Shown one piece after another: positions 5,832-6,307 of a stretch of 6,307 bases of DNA. Source of the DNA: Gorillibacterium sp. (lineage in GTDB: Bacteria; Bacillota; Bacilli; Paenibacillales; NBRC-103111); contig JAIMBU010000180.1 in NCBI GenBank assembly GCA_023511325.1, positions 1 to 6,307 of the forward strand, read 5' to 3'. The position numbers and the translations under genes were made by a program. Below the pieces are notes generated by a model. The model saw nothing but the letters and a program-made list of their open reading frames with translations, was not told the origin of the DNA and searched no databases. Each line of letters begins with the position of its first letter. The stretch's first letter is position 1.

Positions 5832-5865
5832 GACTCCTACCAGTATACGGTTACTGGTAGGAGTC
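5832..5865 (-). terminator. Intrinsic terminator of the fluoride riboswitch
   Basis: A perfect 14-bp stem, TACTGGTAGGAGTC (5852-5865) with GACTCCTACCAGTA (5832-5845), closes a 6-nt loop. Read on the minus strand it is followed by TGTTTGTGTAT, a T-rich but interrupted tract. The upstream arm includes CTCC (5860-5863), which the aptamer can also use in its pseudoknot, giving the switch: fluoride-bound aptamer holds CTCC and prevents the terminator; without fluoride the terminator forms before the ClC gene. Confidence 0.88.
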
Positions 5866-5907
5866 AACAGCCATGTTGGCGTTTAAGGCGAGCTCCATCG
5901 CTATCGT
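5852..5907 (-). ncRNA. Fluoride riboswitch aptamer (crcB motif)
   Basis: Read on the minus strand, GCGATGGAGCTCGCC (5901-5887) makes stem GCG/CGC with loop AUGGAGCU. Then comes UUAAACGC (5886-5879), a small hairpin GCC-AACAU-GGC (5880-5870), UGUUGAC, and CUCCUACC (5863-5856). Order and sequence match the crcB RNA motif, closely resembling the Bacillus cereus fluoride riboswitch as I remember it. Loop GGAG (5896-5893) can pair with CUCC (5863-5860) as the pseudoknot. The ClC-F gene lies about 90 nt beyond, so this is a genetic ON switch for fluoride export. Departures from the remembered form are one lost pseudoknot pair, UUAAACGC for AUAAACGC, and UGUUGAC for UAAUGAC. Confidence 0.9.
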
Positions 5908-5915
5908 TACTAATA

Positions 5916-5944
5916 ATTTTAATAGTTCCAGTCCAAGTCGTCAA
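5916..5944 (-). promoter_or_regulatory. Predicted sigma-A promoter of the fluoride riboswitch-ClC transcript
   Basis: On the minus strand TTGACG (5939-5944, 5 of 6) is followed after 17 nt by TAAAAT (5916-5921, 5 of 6). Predicted transcription start is near 5909, only a few nucleotides before the aptamer, giving a leader of about 140 nt. Confidence 0.72.
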
Positions 5945-5965
5945 TCTATGGTGAAAAATTAGTAA

Positions 5966-5994
5966 TTGCATATGTTTCCGCGATGAATTATAGT
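5966..5994 (+). promoter_or_regulatory. Predicted sigma-A promoter of the cobalamin riboswitch transcript
   Basis: TTGCAT (5966-5971) is followed after 17 nt by TATAGT (5989-5994, 5 of 6). Transcription would start near 6001, about 28 nt before the riboswitch P1 strand. Its -35 box is 21 bp from the -35 box of the opposing ClC promoter, so the two polymerases could compete or share regulation. Confidence 0.6.
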
Positions 5995-6024
5995 TGTTTT
6001 GCTGAACCACCCACAATTAAATAG

Positions 6025-6200
6025 CACGGGAGTAGGTGTACCGACCCCTAAAGTCGGTGCTTAAAAGGGAAGTCCGGTGAAAAACCGGCGCGGTCCCGCC
6101 ACTGAAACGGAGGAGCTGCAGCTTTTTGATGCCACTGGTCTTAGGACTGGGAAGGCCGCTGCTAGCAAAGATTCCGAAGCCAGGAGACCTGCCTGCTCCA
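6025..6200 (+). ncRNA. Cobalamin (B12) riboswitch aptamer
   Basis: The conserved core is present in order: TTAAAAGGGAAG (6061-6072), TCCGGTG and CCGGCG (P5 region), CGGTCCCGCCACTG (6091-6104), GCCACTGG (6131-6138), CTGGGAAGGC (6147-6156), and the B12 box AGCCAGGAGACCTGCC (6178-6193). P1 is GGAGTAGG (6029-6036) with CCTGCTCC (6192-6199), 8 bp including one G-U, and a hairpin ACCGAC/GTCGGT follows its 5' strand. Such aptamers bind adenosyl- or methylcobalamin and usually switch off B12 uptake, B12 synthesis or B12-independent isozyme genes. The controlled gene lies beyond the right edge, so its identity is not known. Confidence 0.96.
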
Positions 6201-6307
6201 ACAGCACTGCTTTTACCTACGGGAGATAGGGAGGTGTTAGAGATGACGTTCCCTTGAGAGCATAATAATCAAGAGGCATCTTTAACCTTTTCTATTAAGG
6301 GTTAGGG
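6201..6307 (+). promoter_or_regulatory. Expression platform of the cobalamin riboswitch, with a partial terminator-like hairpin
   Basis: GGGAGATAGG (6221-6230) resembles the aptamer's P1 5' strand and could pair with the P1 3' strand CCTGCTCC. ACCTA (6215-6219) can pair with parts of the following AGGGAGGT. CCCTTGA (6251-6257) can pair with TCAAGAGG (6269-6276). TAACCTT (6283-6289) pairs with AAGGGTTA (6297-6304) except for one bulged G, and may be the top of a longer terminator stem cut by the window edge. No full terminator and no long ORF are visible. Confidence 0.5.
6243..6257 (+). CDS. Possible four-codon leader mini-ORF (MTFP)
   Basis: AGGGAGG at 6228-6234 is a strong ribosome binding site, 8 nt before ATG 6243, but the frame stops after ATG ACG TTC CCT at TGA 6255-6257. 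The stop falls in the 5' arm of a predicted hairpin (6251-6276), so a ribosome here would open it. It might be a regulatory minigene or simply a purine-rich pairing segment that resembles a ribosome site. There is no evidence of translation. Confidence 0.3.
   Translation: MTFP

Noticed and set aside
1..6307. CRISPR array, tRNA or rRNA genes
   Set aside because: No regularly spaced repeats of CRISPR size, no cloverleaf pattern and no rRNA-like sequence seen on either strand.
6234..6307. A normal protein gene starting just after the cobalamin riboswitch
   Set aside because: The well-placed ATG at 6243 stops after four codons, and the same frame stops again before the edge; the regulated gene must start farther right.

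Overview
The window looks like chromosomal DNA of a low-to-mid GC Gram-positive bacterium of the order Bacillales, perhaps a Bacillus, Brevibacillus or Paenibacillus relative. The grounds are strong GGAGG-type ribosome binding sites, TTG/GTG starts, sigma-A-like promoters, intrinsic terminators, and a fluoride riboswitch very like those remembered from Bacillus. The genus is a guess.

Layout. (1) 1-189, minus strand: the 5' end of an IS3-family-like insertion sequence, with the first 40 codons of its helix-turn-helix OrfA behind a long hairpin. (2) 279-878, minus: a nitroreductase of the Frm2/HBN1 type, with its own promoter in the 154-bp divergent gap. (3) 1033-4421, plus: a four-gene two-component/ABC transporter module made of an OmpR-family response regulator, a small one-helix histidine kinase, a BcrA/LanF-like ATPase and a six-helix ABC-2 permease. 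The kinase-ATPase gap carries four tandem 11-bp repeats in front of a -10 box, a likely regulator target. (4) 4428-5768, minus, convergent with the permease gene and 6 bp from it: a ClC-family protein with hallmarks of the fluoride (CLC-F/EriC-F) clade. (5) 5769-6307: no protein gene of normal size, but dense regulation. A fluoride riboswitch plus terminator leads leftward into the ClC gene. A cobalamin riboswitch leads rightward to a gene beyond the window. Their promoters lie back to back in about 80 bp.

How it works together. The two-component/ABC module reads as a sense-and-detoxify unit for a peptide antibiotic (lantibiotic or bacitracin-like). The kinase has almost no extracellular part, the regulator probably activates the ATPase-permease operon through the 11-bp repeats, and the transporter protects the membrane. 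The ATPase has Glu where most ABC ATPases have the Q-loop Gln, as reported for lantibiotic-immunity (LanF) ATPases. The ClC protein is probably a fluoride exporter switched on by fluoride through its leader RNA. The cobalamin riboswitch probably represses an unseen B12-uptake, B12-synthesis or B12-replaceable gene.

The points most worth following are the tandem 11-bp repeats with an overlapping 12-bp inverted repeat, the back-to-back riboswitches, and a copy of the cobalamin P1 strand next to a perfectly spaced four-codon mini-ORF in the expression platform. No CRISPR array, tRNA or rRNA was seen.
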